DNA from: Armatimonadia bacterium
GTDB taxonomy: Bacteria; Armatimonadota; Zipacnadia; UBA1398
Reading direction: 5' to 3'
Assembly (NCBI GenBank): GCA_014730065.1
Contig: WJIW01000117.1
Location: 1-40,566, forward strand
Length of the DNA: 40,566 nucleotides
Part shown: one piece after another, positions 24,151 to 31,499 of the stretch
How the letters are laid out: the number at the start of each line of letters is the position of its first letter
Position numbering within the stretch: position 1 is the first letter of the stretch
Notes under the pieces: generated by a model
Told to the model about the DNA's origin: nothing
What the model saw: the letters and a program-made list of their open reading frames with translations, nothing else
Database searches by the model: none
Program-made: the position numbers and the translations under genes

Positions 24151-24753
24151 ATGCAGTTCAACGAGATCCAGCTGGATGCCTTACGCGAGATCGGCAACAT
24201 CGGGGCCGGCAACGCCGCCACGGCCTTATCCGAGCTGATCCAGACGAAGGTGGACATCACCGTCCCCGAGGTGCGGGTGATCGAGACCACCAAGATCCCG
24301 GACATGGTGGGAGGGCCGGAGCGGGAGGTGGTAGCGTGCCTCTTCGGTCTGTCGGGTGGGCTCGAGGGAGCGGCGATGTACGTGTTCCCATTGGAGGAGG
24401 CGAAGTACCTCTCCGACCGCATGCTCCAGCAGCCCGAAGGCACGACCACGGAGATGGGCGAGATGGAGCAGTCGGTGATCGGCGAGGTGGGCAACATCCT
24501 GACAGGCTCCTACATGACCGCCATGCAGGGCTTCACAGGCATCGCGTCCAACCTCAGCCCCCCGGCGGTCACGGTATCGCAGGCCATGGTGATCTTCAGC
24601 GAGGCATCGGTGATCGCCAGCACCTTCGCTGACTGGACCATCTGGGTCGAGACGGACTTCATCGTGGAGGAAGGTCACCTCAAGGCTTACCTGTTCCTAT
24701 TGGCCAGCCCCGAGGCCATGGAGCAGGTGCTCACCTCCCTTGGGGTTGGTTGA
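24151..24753 (+). CDS. cheC: Chemotaxis CheY-P phosphatase CheC
   Basis: This 200-residue cytoplasmic protein contains both active-site repeats of CheC. The first is LREIGNIGAGNA with Glu13 and Asn16 and a Pro at 39; the second is IGEVGNILTGSY with Glu112 and Asn115 and Pro137/138. In Bacillus-type chemotaxis CheC dephosphorylates CheY-P and binds CheD to link receptor deamidation to CheY-P level. ATG 24151 has GGAAGGGG upstream; a longer frame from 24076 lacks a ribosome site and family similarity. cheD follows immediately (the stop TGA lies 2 bases before its ATG), the usual cheC-cheD pair. Confidence 0.93.
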   Translation: MQFNEIQLDALREIGNIGAGNAATALSELIQTKVDITVPEVRVIETTKIPDMVGGPEREVVACLFGLSGGLEGAAMYVFPLEEAKYLSDRMLQQPEGTTTEMGEMEQSVIGEVGNILTGSYMTAMQGFTGIASNLSPPAVTVSQAMVIFSEASVIASTFADWTIWVETDFIVEEGHLKAYLFLLASPEAMEQVLTSLGVG

Positions 24754-24755
24754 CG

Positions 24756-25250
24756 ATGGGCTCAACGGTCGCGGTGGGGATGTCCGAGGTCAAGGTATCG
24801 GCACGAGCGGGGGACACCTTGGTTGCCTTGGGACTAGGATCCTGTATAGGGGTGTGTCTCTACGACCGTAGAGCGAAGGTTGCGGCTATGGTTCACGTGA
24901 TGCTGCCGGAGAGCAATGGCCGGGGCCAGAGTCCGGGCAAATTCGCCGACACGGGAGTGCCGCTGCTGGTGGAGACGATCGAGAAGGCGGGCGGCAGCAA
25001 GAAGGACTGCCTCTGCGCTATCGGGGGCGGCGCGGAGGTCTTCTCGTTCAGCTCATCGACGCCGGGCTTGGCCATCGGGAAGCGCAATGGCGAGGCGGTG
25101 AAGGCAGCGCTCAAGACTGCCGGGCTGAGGATCATGGCCGAGGACCTGGGTGGCAACGTGGGACGCACCGTATCCCTGGACGTGGCGACGGGCGTCGTCA
25201 AAGTTCGTCCGGTAGGCGGACAAGAGCGTGAACTTGCCAAATTGGGCTAA
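24756..25250 (+). CDS. cheD: Chemoreceptor glutamine deamidase CheD
   Basis: This 164-residue protein has the CheD papain-like active site: Thr21, Cys30 in LGLGSCIGVCLYD and His47 in MVHVMLPES. CheD deamidates glutamines of methyl-accepting receptors and is controlled by CheC and CheY-P. A C-terminal substrate-binding part carries IGGGAEVF and GGNVGRTVSLDVATG. ATG 24756 is used; TTG 24750 overlapping the cheC stop is possible. It follows cheC by 2 bases. The 91-base stretch after it (25251-25341) has no gene; it contains a TTGGCA hexamer and a GGGCGC/GCGCCC inverted repeat but no promoter I trust. Confidence 0.93.
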   Translation: MGSTVAVGMSEVKVSARAGDTLVALGLGSCIGVCLYDRRAKVAAMVHVMLPESNGRGQSPGKFADTGVPLLVETIEKAGGSKKDCLCAIGGGAEVFSFSSSTPGLAIGKRNGEAVKAALKTAGLRIMAEDLGGNVGRTVSLDVATGVVKVRPVGGQERELAKLG

Positions 25251-25341
25251 TGTTCCGGCGAATCGTTGGCATAACCAGACCAGTAGCATCATATTCCCCA
25301 GGGCGCGCAGAGCGATGCGCCCGAAGGGACGGCGATAAGAC

Positions 25342-25830
25342 ATGTCCGCACCCAAACTGAAGAACTGCTCCCGATGCCGAAACGCCTTCATGGCGGTGCC
25401 CGGTCAGCGCATCTGCCCCAACTGCGTGCGGCAGGAGGAGGAGGTCTTCCTGGAGGTCAAGGAGTTCCTTCGGGACAACCCCGGCTCGTCCATGAAGGAG
25501 GTGGCCGATGCCACGGGGGCTGCCGCCGATGTGGTGATGGGATTCCTCCGCTCGGGCCGTCTGGATGCCAAGCTCGCGCCCAAGGACGCTGGGCTGAGCT
25601 GCGCATCGTGCGGGACCAGCATCTCCTCGGGCCGGCTCTGCGCCAAGTGTGAGGAGAAGACCACCAGCCAGCTCGGCGGTGGCGGGGCCCCCCGCAAGGA
25701 GCCGAAGGAGGAGCCTTCCCGCGGCCCGGGCTACCGGAAGACCAGTACCGACAGCACGCGCAAGACGGCGGGATCGGGTACGACCGAGGTCCGCAGCGGG
25801 TTCGTGGATTACAAGCGCGGGAGGTCCTAG
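25342..25830 (+). CDS. YvyF-like flagellar operon protein (TIGR03826 type)
   Basis: This 162-residue cytoplasmic protein has an N-terminal zinc ribbon (Cys9-x2-Cys12 ... Cys25-x2-Cys28), a helix-turn-helix-like segment (MKEVADATGAAADVVMGFLRSGRL, residues about 51-74) and a second zinc ribbon (Cys87-x2-Cys90 ... Cys100-x2-Cys103). A disordered basic Ser/Thr/Gly tail of about 55 residues follows. This order matches YvyF, which in Bacillus lies beside flgM and flgN; its role is thought to be regulatory in flagellar gene expression or assembly but is not settled. Its presence here argues that the chemotaxis system drives flagella. Confidence 0.8.
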   Translation: MSAPKLKNCSRCRNAFMAVPGQRICPNCVRQEEEVFLEVKEFLRDNPGSSMKEVADATGAAADVVMGFLRSGRLDAKLAPKDAGLSCASCGTSISSGRLCAKCEEKTTSQLGGGGAPRKEPKEEPSRGPGYRKTSTDSTRKTAGSGTTEVRSGFVDYKRGRS

Positions 25831-25892
25831 TGGTGCTCCCGGTCGAACCAGACGAAGACGCCAGACACCGCGCAGTCCGAGGATGATGCACT

Positions 25893-26753
25893 GTGGCTGA
25901 GATGCTCACGGCCGAGGAAGTCGCGGCACGAGTAAGAGACTTGCCAGCCCTCCCGACCGTGGTCACGGAGGTGCTCCGGGTTACCCGGGATCCCGACAGC
26001 TCGGTGTTCGACCTTACCGAGGTGCTGGCCCGAGACCAGGCCCTGACCGCCAAGGTCTTGAGGCTGGCCAACTCGGCCCTGTTCGGCTTCCCCCGGCGCA
26101 TCGCAACCTTGTCCGATGCCGTCGTGCTGCTGGGCTTCCACACGATCAAGAGCTTGGCCATCGCCGGCTCGGCATTCAGCGTGATGGATCGGGCGGTAGA
26201 GGGGTACGGACTGGAGCGCGGGTGGATGTGGCAACACGGTATCGCCGCGGGGGCCGCTGCCAGGTTTCTGGCTAAGAAATGGCGACCCGCACTGGCCGAG
26301 GAGGCCTTTATCGGCGGACTCCTCCACGATCTGGGCAAGATCGTCCTGGACTCCTACGTGGGTGAGGCCTTCGACGAGATCATCAAGAAGGTGCGGAGGG
26401 AGAACAAGCCCTTCGCGAGCGCTGAACGCGACATCCTGGGCTTCGACCATGCGGCGGTGGGCGCGCTGGTCGCCGAGGCCTGGGCGCTTCCCGGCGACCT
26501 GGTCGCCGCGGTGAGATACCACCACTCGCCGTCGGAGGCGACGGAAGACACGGCACTGGTGGGCTTGGCGCACCTTGGGAACATCGTTGCCCTCTCGACG
26601 GGCTTTGGGGTTGGAGCCGACGGCTTGGCCGCACCCCTGGATGGCGATGTTCTGGCTCAGCTCGGCCTGGGGGTTGGACACGTGGAGGAGGCCATCGCCC
26701 AGATGCCCGACGCCCTGGCCGACTCCGAGCAGCTCCTCGAGCTGGAACGCTAG
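25893..26753 (+). CDS. HDOD domain signalling protein
   Basis: This 286-residue protein is an almost pure HDOD domain: ARVRDLPALPTVVTEVLRVTRDPDSS at the N-terminus, then LTAKVLRLANSALFGF and ATLSDAVVLLGFHTIKSLAI, which define the family. It keeps His-Asp pairs in GGLLHDLGKI and RYHHS, unlike many HDOD proteins that have lost them, but phosphodiesterase activity cannot be claimed. HDOD proteins often sit in chemotaxis and motility loci as signalling adaptors. Translation begins at GTG 25893 with GAGG 10 bases upstream; ATG 25902 is an alternative. It lies between the YvyF-like gene and cheB, all on the same strand. Confidence 0.88.
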   Translation: MAEMLTAEEVAARVRDLPALPTVVTEVLRVTRDPDSSVFDLTEVLARDQALTAKVLRLANSALFGFPRRIATLSDAVVLLGFHTIKSLAIAGSAFSVMDRAVEGYGLERGWMWQHGIAAGAAARFLAKKWRPALAEEAFIGGLLHDLGKIVLDSYVGEAFDEIIKKVRRENKPFASAERDILGFDHAAVGALVAEAWALPGDLVAAVRYHHSPSEATEDTALVGLAHLGNIVALSTGFGVGADGLAAPLDGDVLAQLGLGVGHVEEAIAQMPDALADSEQLLELER

Positions 26754-26812
26754 CGCCGGGGGCCGCCTCGGGCGGCGAGCCCCACGACGAGATACCTGTT
26801 GAGGTAAACGCT

Positions 26813-27904
26813 ATGGGTCGGATCCGGGCTCTGATCGTCGATGATTCCGCCTTCATGCGGAAGATGGTCGGGGACATACTTTCACGGAGTGACAAGATCG
26901 AGGTCGTGGGGACGGCTCGAAACGGTCAGGAGGCACTCGACAAGCTCGAGGCCCTCGCACCCCATGTCATCACCCTCGATGTGGAGATGCCTGTCATGGA
27001 CGGCATTGAGACCCTCCGGCGGGTCATGGAAGTCCGCCCGACCCCCATCGTGATGCTCTCCAGTCTGACCGAGGAGGGGGCGGAAGTCACGCTCCGGGCT
27101 CTACACATGGGTGCGGTCGATTTCATACACAAGCCGTCGGGGGCCATCTCCCTGGACATCGAGAAGGTCTCCGACGACATCATCTCCACCGTGGAGGCGG
27201 CCGCTGGGTCCAATATGAGCAGTCTGGCTCGCCGGCCGCTGGCGGGGCCCAAGCCCGTGTCACCCCCGCCTCCGGCGGCTCCGGCTGCGCCAAGGCCCGC
27301 GCCCCATGCGGATGGGACGGGTCATCGAGCCGTGGTCGTGATCGGCACATCCACGGGTGGACCCCGCGCCCTTCAGGAGGTCATACCGCGGCTGCCAGCC
27401 GATCTGGAGGCGCCGGTGGTCGTTGTCCAGCACATGCCGCCGAAGTTCACCAAGTCGCTGGCCGAGCGCCTTGACATGCTCAGCGCCGTGGAGGTGCGTG
27501 AGGCCAGGGATGGGGATCCGATCCGCGCCGGCACGGTTTTGCTGGCGCCGGGCGGTCGCCACATGAGGATCGGTGATGGACACAAGATCGTGTTGAGCGA
27601 TGAGCCTCCCCTGTGGGGGGTGCGGCCCGCTGCGGACCTGCTCATCGAGTCGGTGGCCCAGCGCTACGGCGCGGGGGCCGTCGGCGTGATCATGACCGGA
27701 ATGGGCCACGACGGCGCCAGGGCCATGCAGTACCTCAGGGAGCACGGGGGATCCACCATCGCCGAAAGCGAGGAGACGTGCGTCATATACGGGATGCCCC
27801 GAGCCGTCGTGGAAGCGGGGGCGGCGGACGAAGTCGTGCCGCTGCAGAGAATTGCCGAGCGCATTGTGCGTCTCGTCAGAGAGCGGGCCGCCAAGGTCCG
27901 GTAG
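26813..27904 (+). CDS. cheB: Chemotaxis response regulator methylesterase CheB
   Basis: This 363-residue protein has an N-terminal receiver domain (acidic Asp10/Asp11, phosphoacceptor Asp56 in TLDVEMPVMDG, Lys107 in FIHKPSG). A Pro/Ala-rich linker of about 35 residues (140-170) follows, then the methylesterase domain. The catalytic triad is Ser180 (GTSTGGP), His207 (VQHMPP) and Asp300 (GMGHDGA). It removes methyl groups from, and deamidates, chemoreceptors for adaptation when phosphorylated by CheA. GAGG lies upstream of the ATG. cheR begins 12 bases after its stop. Confidence 0.96.
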   Translation: MGRIRALIVDDSAFMRKMVGDILSRSDKIEVVGTARNGQEALDKLEALAPHVITLDVEMPVMDGIETLRRVMEVRPTPIVMLSSLTEEGAEVTLRALHMGAVDFIHKPSGAISLDIEKVSDDIISTVEAAAGSNMSSLARRPLAGPKPVSPPPPAAPAAPRPAPHADGTGHRAVVVIGTSTGGPRALQEVIPRLPADLEAPVVVVQHMPPKFTKSLAERLDMLSAVEVREARDGDPIRAGTVLLAPGGRHMRIGDGHKIVLSDEPPLWGVRPAADLLIESVAQRYGAGAVGVIMTGMGHDGARAMQYLREHGGSTIAESEETCVIYGMPRAVVEAGAADEVVPLQRIAERIVRLVRERAAKVR

Positions 27905-27916
27905 GAGCGTGACGCA

Positions 27917-28729
27917 GTGGCCAGTCCGAATCCGCCAGCTACGCCCAAGGAGGACGCCGAGTTTGCGTCTTTCTGTCGGCGCGTCTATACGCTAACGGGC
28001 ATCGATCTAGCCAGCTACAAGTCAAACCAGATGCGGCGCCGGATCAAGTCCATGGCTGCCCGGGACGGTGCCGCCGGCTTCGAGGAGTTCGCGGGGCTGC
28101 TCGAGAGCGACCCGGAGAAGCTCAACGCCTTCCTCGATAAGGTAACCATCAACGTATCGGAGCTTTTCCGGAACCCCGAGAAGTTCGACCAGCTCCGCGA
28201 TGACTTCCTGGGGCCCATGGCGCGCCAGAACCAGGCCCTCAAGATCTGGTCGGCGGGATGCTCCTATGGCGCCGAGATCTACTCCGTCGCCATGATCCTC
28301 GCCCAGCTCGGCTCCGGACGACGGGACAAGCTCCTGGCGACGGACATCGACGCCCGCATCCTCGAGAAGGCTCGGGCGGGGGAGTTCACCAACCAGGATA
28401 TGAAGAACGTGTCCGACACGCTACGGCGCCAGTACTTCAGCCAGAAGGCCCCGGACGTGTGGGCCATCAGCGACGACATCAAGCGCCGGGTGGAGTTCCG
28501 GCGTCACGACCTCCTGCGCGACCGGTTCGACCGGGGGTTCAATCTAATCCTGTGCCGGAATGTGGTTATTTACTTTACCGACGGGGCTAAGGACAAACTG
28601 TACAAACACTTCTACGAGTCACTGGCTCCAGGCGGTATCCTCTTCGTTGGTGGCACCGAGAGAATCATGGGCGCTAAGGAGATTGGCTTCGAGGTGCCCA
28701 AGACGTTCTTCTACCAGCGGCCCGGGTAG
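27917..28729 (+). CDS. cheR: Chemotaxis protein methyltransferase CheR
   Basis: This 270-residue enzyme methylates receptor glutamates using S-adenosylmethionine. The N-terminal helical domain has the Bacillus-like LASYKSNQMRRRI and TINVSELFRNPEKF. The SAM-binding motif is IWSAGCSYGAEIYSVAM, and the rest of the catalytic fold follows (LATDIDARIL, NLILCRNVVIYF, LFVGGTERI). The GAEIYS variant of the usual GEEPYS is tolerated in other members, so activity is expected. No TPR or other extension and no C-terminal pentapeptide-binding insert are obvious. Start GTG 27917 has GGAG 9 bases upstream, 12 bases after cheB. Confidence 0.94.
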   Translation: MASPNPPATPKEDAEFASFCRRVYTLTGIDLASYKSNQMRRRIKSMAARDGAAGFEEFAGLLESDPEKLNAFLDKVTINVSELFRNPEKFDQLRDDFLGPMARQNQALKIWSAGCSYGAEIYSVAMILAQLGSGRRDKLLATDIDARILEKARAGEFTNQDMKNVSDTLRRQYFSQKAPDVWAISDDIKRRVEFRRHDLLRDRFDRGFNLILCRNVVIYFTDGAKDKLYKHFYESLAPGGILFVGGTERIMGAKEIGFEVPKTFFYQRPG

Positions 28730-28812
28730 CGGGGCCAGGCAGGACGACGGCGACCGGGTCTTGAAACATAGAGACTCGGGACACCGTTCGCCCTAGCGGG
28801 CCCCAAGAGGGC

Positions 28813-28821
28813 TGATATGAT
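28813..28821 (+). promoter_or_regulatory. Extended -10 promoter before cheY
   Basis: TGATATGAT (TGn + TATGAT) lies in the 121-base gap between cheR and cheY. It would start transcription near 28828, about 23 bases before the cheY TTG. No -35 hexamer is seen. It would let cheY and the genes after it be expressed apart from cheC to cheR. Confidence 0.5.
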
Positions 28822-28850
28822 CGAACGTGGTGAAGGGAGGCAGGTGTCCA

Positions 28851-29213
28851 TTGGCCCAGATTCTGATCGTCGACGACGCCATGTTCATGCGAGTGACGTT
28901 GCGGAACATGCTCACTAAGGAAGGCCATGAGATCTGCGGGGAGGCTGAGAACGGCGAAGAAGCGGTGGCGAAGTACCACGAGCTGAAGCCCGACGTGGTG
29001 ACCATGGATATCACCATGCCCAAGATGGACGGCATTGCCGCGGTGAAGGAGATACTCTCCACCGACCCCGATGCCAAGATCATCATGTGCACGGCCATGG
29101 GCCAGAAGAACATGGTTCTCGAGGCGATTCAGGCGGGGGCGAAGGATTTCATCGTCAAGCCCTTCCAGCCCGAGCGCGTTACCGAGGGCATCCAGAAGGT
29201 TCTGGGCGAGTAG
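28851..29213 (+). CDS. cheY: Chemotaxis response regulator CheY
   Basis: This 120-residue single receiver domain is the exact CheY length. It has the acidic pair in ILIVDDAMFMR, the phosphoacceptor Asp in VTMDITMPKMDG, Thr in MCTAMGQ and Lys in FIVKPF. CheY-P carries the signal from CheA to the flagellar motor switch. The likely start is TTG 28851 (AQILIVDD begins directly after it), with GGGAGGCAGG upstream; a GTG 24 bases earlier would add an unlikely MVKGGRCP extension overlapping the ribosome site. Confidence 0.93.
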   Translation: MAQILIVDDAMFMRVTLRNMLTKEGHEICGEAENGEEAVAKYHELKPDVVTMDITMPKMDGIAAVKEILSTDPDAKIIMCTAMGQKNMVLEAIQAGAKDFIVKPFQPERVTEGIQKVLGE

Positions 29214-29282
29214 TGGCCGTGGGCTCGTATTCGGGGCGTCTTCGCATCGAGCCGAGCCTGGGCCGGAGGCGATTGGCGGGCC

Positions 29283-30011
29283 ATGACCCTGGATGAGTGC
29301 CGGAGGATTCTGGAGCTGGAGGGTCGGCTCGAGGTTGCCGACCTCAAGCGAGCCAAGCGGCGCCTCCTGATCCTCTACCATCCCGACCAGAATCCCCAAC
29401 GCCGGCAGTGGGCTGATGAGCGGACCCGCCGCGTGCTACTGGCCTATGACCTGCTCATGGCTCACCTGGGGTCGGGCGGGGCGGCGCCGTCGCTCCAGCC
29501 CGGCAGGAGAGCCCGCGGCGGCGGATTCGCTACCGTCTCCGAGCGCGGCCCCAAGCCGACCCGGCCCCGCCCGCGGGAGCCCGAGCATCGGGACCTGAGC
29601 TACCTGCTGGTCCGGGCCTCGGGCCAGTTGCTGGGTCTGCCTCTGGCGTCGGTGGTTCAGGTGATGCCCCTCAGCGCGGAGTCGGTTCAGGCCACGGGTG
29701 TGGCCAAAGGCCTGGGGTGGGCCGGGACGCTCCTCTACCGCCAAGACCGCATCCCGCTGGTGGATCTGGGCGTCGTCATGGGGCTGGACGCGGAAGACCT
29801 GGAGGAGTGCAAGCACTACGTGGTGGTCCGCTCCGGATCGGGCAGTGTGGCGGTGGCCGTCGAGGAGGTCAGTGAGCTTGTAACCGTGAACGCCACGGCA
29901 ATTGAGCCGGCTGAGGCGGTCTTCGCCGGCCTGGGTAGCCATACGAAGGGGTTCTTCCGCTACGAGCAGACGTACGCGGTAATCCCCGATCTCGAAGCCC
30001 TGCTGGGCTGA
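29283..30011 (+). CDS. J-domain/CheW fusion protein
   Basis: This 242-residue protein has two parts. Residues 1-62 look like a DnaJ J-domain: a first helix (LDECRRILELEG), the basic second helix (ADLKRAKRRLLILYH), the diagnostic His33-Pro34-Asp35 followed by QNP, then a third helix ending in RRVLLAYDLLMAHLG. A basic Arg/Pro/Gly linker (about 63-103) leads to a CheW domain at 104-242 (YLLVRASGQLLGLPLASVVQVMPL, LLYRQDRIPLVDLGVVMGL, VEEVSELVTV). CheW scaffolds CheA to receptors; J-domains stimulate DnaK through HPD. A CheW that can recruit DnaK would be new to me. It lies between cheY and the RsbW-like gene. A separate canonical cheW exists at 30966. The J-domain call rests on motif and helix pattern read by eye. 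Confidence 0.82.
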   Translation: MTLDECRRILELEGRLEVADLKRAKRRLLILYHPDQNPQRRQWADERTRRVLLAYDLLMAHLGSGGAAPSLQPGRRARGGGFATVSERGPKPTRPRPREPEHRDLSYLLVRASGQLLGLPLASVVQVMPLSAESVQATGVAKGLGWAGTLLYRQDRIPLVDLGVVMGLDAEDLEECKHYVVVRSGSGSVAVAVEEVSELVTVNATAIEPAEAVFAGLGSHTKGFFRYEQTYAVIPDLEALLG

Positions 30012-30072
30012 CGGGCGTTGAACGGGCCGGACGAAGGCGGCCGCGCTCCCGCCCTCGAGGAGGAAGCTCCAC

Positions 30073-30525
30073 GTGTCGCAAGCTGGCCACGAGTCGAAGG
30101 TGCGCTTCGAGTTGTCTCTGCCGTCGGTAGCGGGGTCGTGCCGCAAGGCGCGGCTGGTAGCGTCGGAGATCTGTAAGGACGCCTCCCTATCGCCCACCAG
30201 CGAGTACCGCATACTCCTGGCGGTCGATGAGCTGTGCCAGAACGTGATCCACTACGCATACGGCGGTCCCACCGACCAGCAGAACTTCCAGATCGTGTTC
30301 GAGTATGTACCGGGCTGTGTGTGGGCGGAGGTGCGGGACGAAGGGTGCGGGTTCGATGAGGCCCTTCTGGAGCCCATCGAGGCCGGCAGCCAGGATCTCG
30401 AGAGCCTCATGTACCTGGAGCAGCGCGGGCTCGCGCTGGTGGGAGCCCTCATGGATTCCCGGGAGATCCAGTCGGGTCCCGGTGGAGGCACCACGGTACG
30501 GATCAGCCTGAACCAGCCCACATAG
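30073..30525 (+). CDS. RsbW/SpoIIAB-like anti-sigma factor histidine-kinase-type ATPase
   Basis: This 150-residue protein is a stand-alone GHKL ATPase of the HATPase_c_2 family. It has the N box with Glu53 and Asn57 (VDELCQNVIHYAYGG), the G1 box Asp89-x-Gly91-x-Gly93 (RDEGCGFD), RGLALV and a glycine-rich G2-like GPGGGTT (136-141). Such kinases phosphorylate a STAS antagonist on Ser and can bind a sigma factor or another target. GTG 30073 has GAGGAGGA upstream. The STAS protein gene follows after 61 bases, making a standard partner-switching pair inserted inside the chemotaxis cluster. The target is unknown: no sigma factor gene is nearby. Confidence 0.88.
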   Translation: MSQAGHESKVRFELSLPSVAGSCRKARLVASEICKDASLSPTSEYRILLAVDELCQNVIHYAYGGPTDQQNFQIVFEYVPGCVWAEVRDEGCGFDEALLEPIEAGSQDLESLMYLEQRGLALVGALMDSREIQSGPGGGTTVRISLNQPT

Positions 30526-30586
30526 CCGGGTCTGTCGAGCGTCGGCACGGCGCGGTACAACGCTACCACTTGGAGGATCAGCCCTG

Positions 30587-30928
30587 ATGGAGTTCAAGCA
30601 GCGACAACCGGAAGGCAAGCCGGGCGTGGTTATCGTGGAGGTCGCGGGCGAGGTAGATTCGGCATCGGCCGAGCAGTTTCGGGAGCAGCTCGTCTCCCTC
30701 ATCGAGGGACCCACGAAGCACCTCATCGTGAATCTGGCCGACCTGACGTACATCAACAGCAGCGGTCTGGGGGCCCTCGTCGCCGGCTACAAGCGAGTGC
30801 GCAGCCTGGATGGCACCCTCAAGCTCTGCAACGTCCGCGGCTCCATCGCCGAGGTCATGAAGCTGATCCGGCTGGACAAGATCATCGACATCTACGACAG
30901 CGAGGAAGAGGCCCTGGCATCCCTCTAG
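30587..30928 (+). CDS. STAS domain anti-anti-sigma factor (SpoIIAA/RsbV-like)
   Basis: This 113-residue single STAS domain is the normal length for RsbV/SpoIIAA. The phosphorylation loop reads YINSSGLGALV with Ser58-Ser59; the usual Asp before the first Ser is Asn here. It should be phosphorylated by the RsbW-like kinase encoded just upstream and dephosphorylated by a PP2C phosphatase, of which a candidate with a receiver domain starts at 38520. It begins 61 bases after the kinase gene with GGAGG upstream. CheW follows after 37 bases. Confidence 0.93.
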   Translation: MEFKQRQPEGKPGVVIVEVAGEVDSASAEQFREQLVSLIEGPTKHLIVNLADLTYINSSGLGALVAGYKRVRSLDGTLKLCNVRGSIAEVMKLIRLDKIIDIYDSEEEALASL

Positions 30929-30965
30929 GCCGCTCGGCGGCTTCTGCCTCGGCTCGCCAAGGAGC

Positions 30966-31478
30966 ATGCGGCCCTTGACCCAGCCCGCCCTTCCAGAGGA
31001 GAGCCCCCTCGGCCATCGGGAGCAGCTCGTCACCATCCGTATCGGGGCCGAGGAGTTCGCCTTGCCTGTGGGGCAAGCCCGGGAGATCGTCCCTTACCGG
31101 CGCGTCACGCGCGTACCCGGAGCCGCCTACCAGTTCGCGGGGGTCATGAACCTGCGGGGCGACGTGATCCCTGTCGTCGAGCCCAAGCGGCGCATGGGCG
31201 TGCCCGAGCGCGAACCCGACGAGGAGACATGCATCATCGTGCTCGATGCCGGTGATCATGACATCGGCCTGATGGTGGACGCCGTGCGGGAGGTCGTCGC
31301 CATCGACCCGGACTGTGTCCAGCCGCCGGCGGGGGCCATGGCCGAGGTGCCGTACTTGGTGGGCGTCGTCGAGCTCGCCGACCGCCTCGTGGGCGTGGTG
31401 GATCCCGAGGCCATGATCCAGCCCTCCGGCGTGCCCGCGAGCGATGCCGATGGCTCCACGGCTCGGGAGAGCCCATAG
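30966..31478 (+). CDS. cheW: Chemotaxis coupling protein CheW
   Basis: This 170-residue protein is a single CheW domain with short tails. It begins with QLVTIRIGAEEFALPVGQAREIV, continues with the receptor-binding region GVMNLRGDVIPVVE and the second SH3-like half (IGLMVDAVREVVAIDP, VPYLVGVVELADRLVGVVD). The conserved Arg of NLRG is present. It bridges CheA and receptors at the cell pole. The C-terminal 18 residues are disordered. It lies 37 bases after the STAS gene and 21 bases before cheA, so cheW and cheA are co-translated. Confidence 0.93.
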   Translation: MRPLTQPALPEESPLGHREQLVTIRIGAEEFALPVGQAREIVPYRRVTRVPGAAYQFAGVMNLRGDVIPVVEPKRRMGVPEREPDEETCIIVLDAGDHDIGLMVDAVREVVAIDPDCVQPPAGAMAEVPYLVGVVELADRLVGVVDPEAMIQPSGVPASDADGSTARESP

Positions 31479-31499
31479 AAGCCGGCGGGAGGTGAGCCC

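Noticed and set aside
27917-28729. CheR as inactive because its SAM motif reads GAEIYS and not GEEPYS
   Set aside because: The rest of the SAM-binding and catalytic segments are intact, and similar variants occur in working Bacillus-type CheR proteins as far as I recall.
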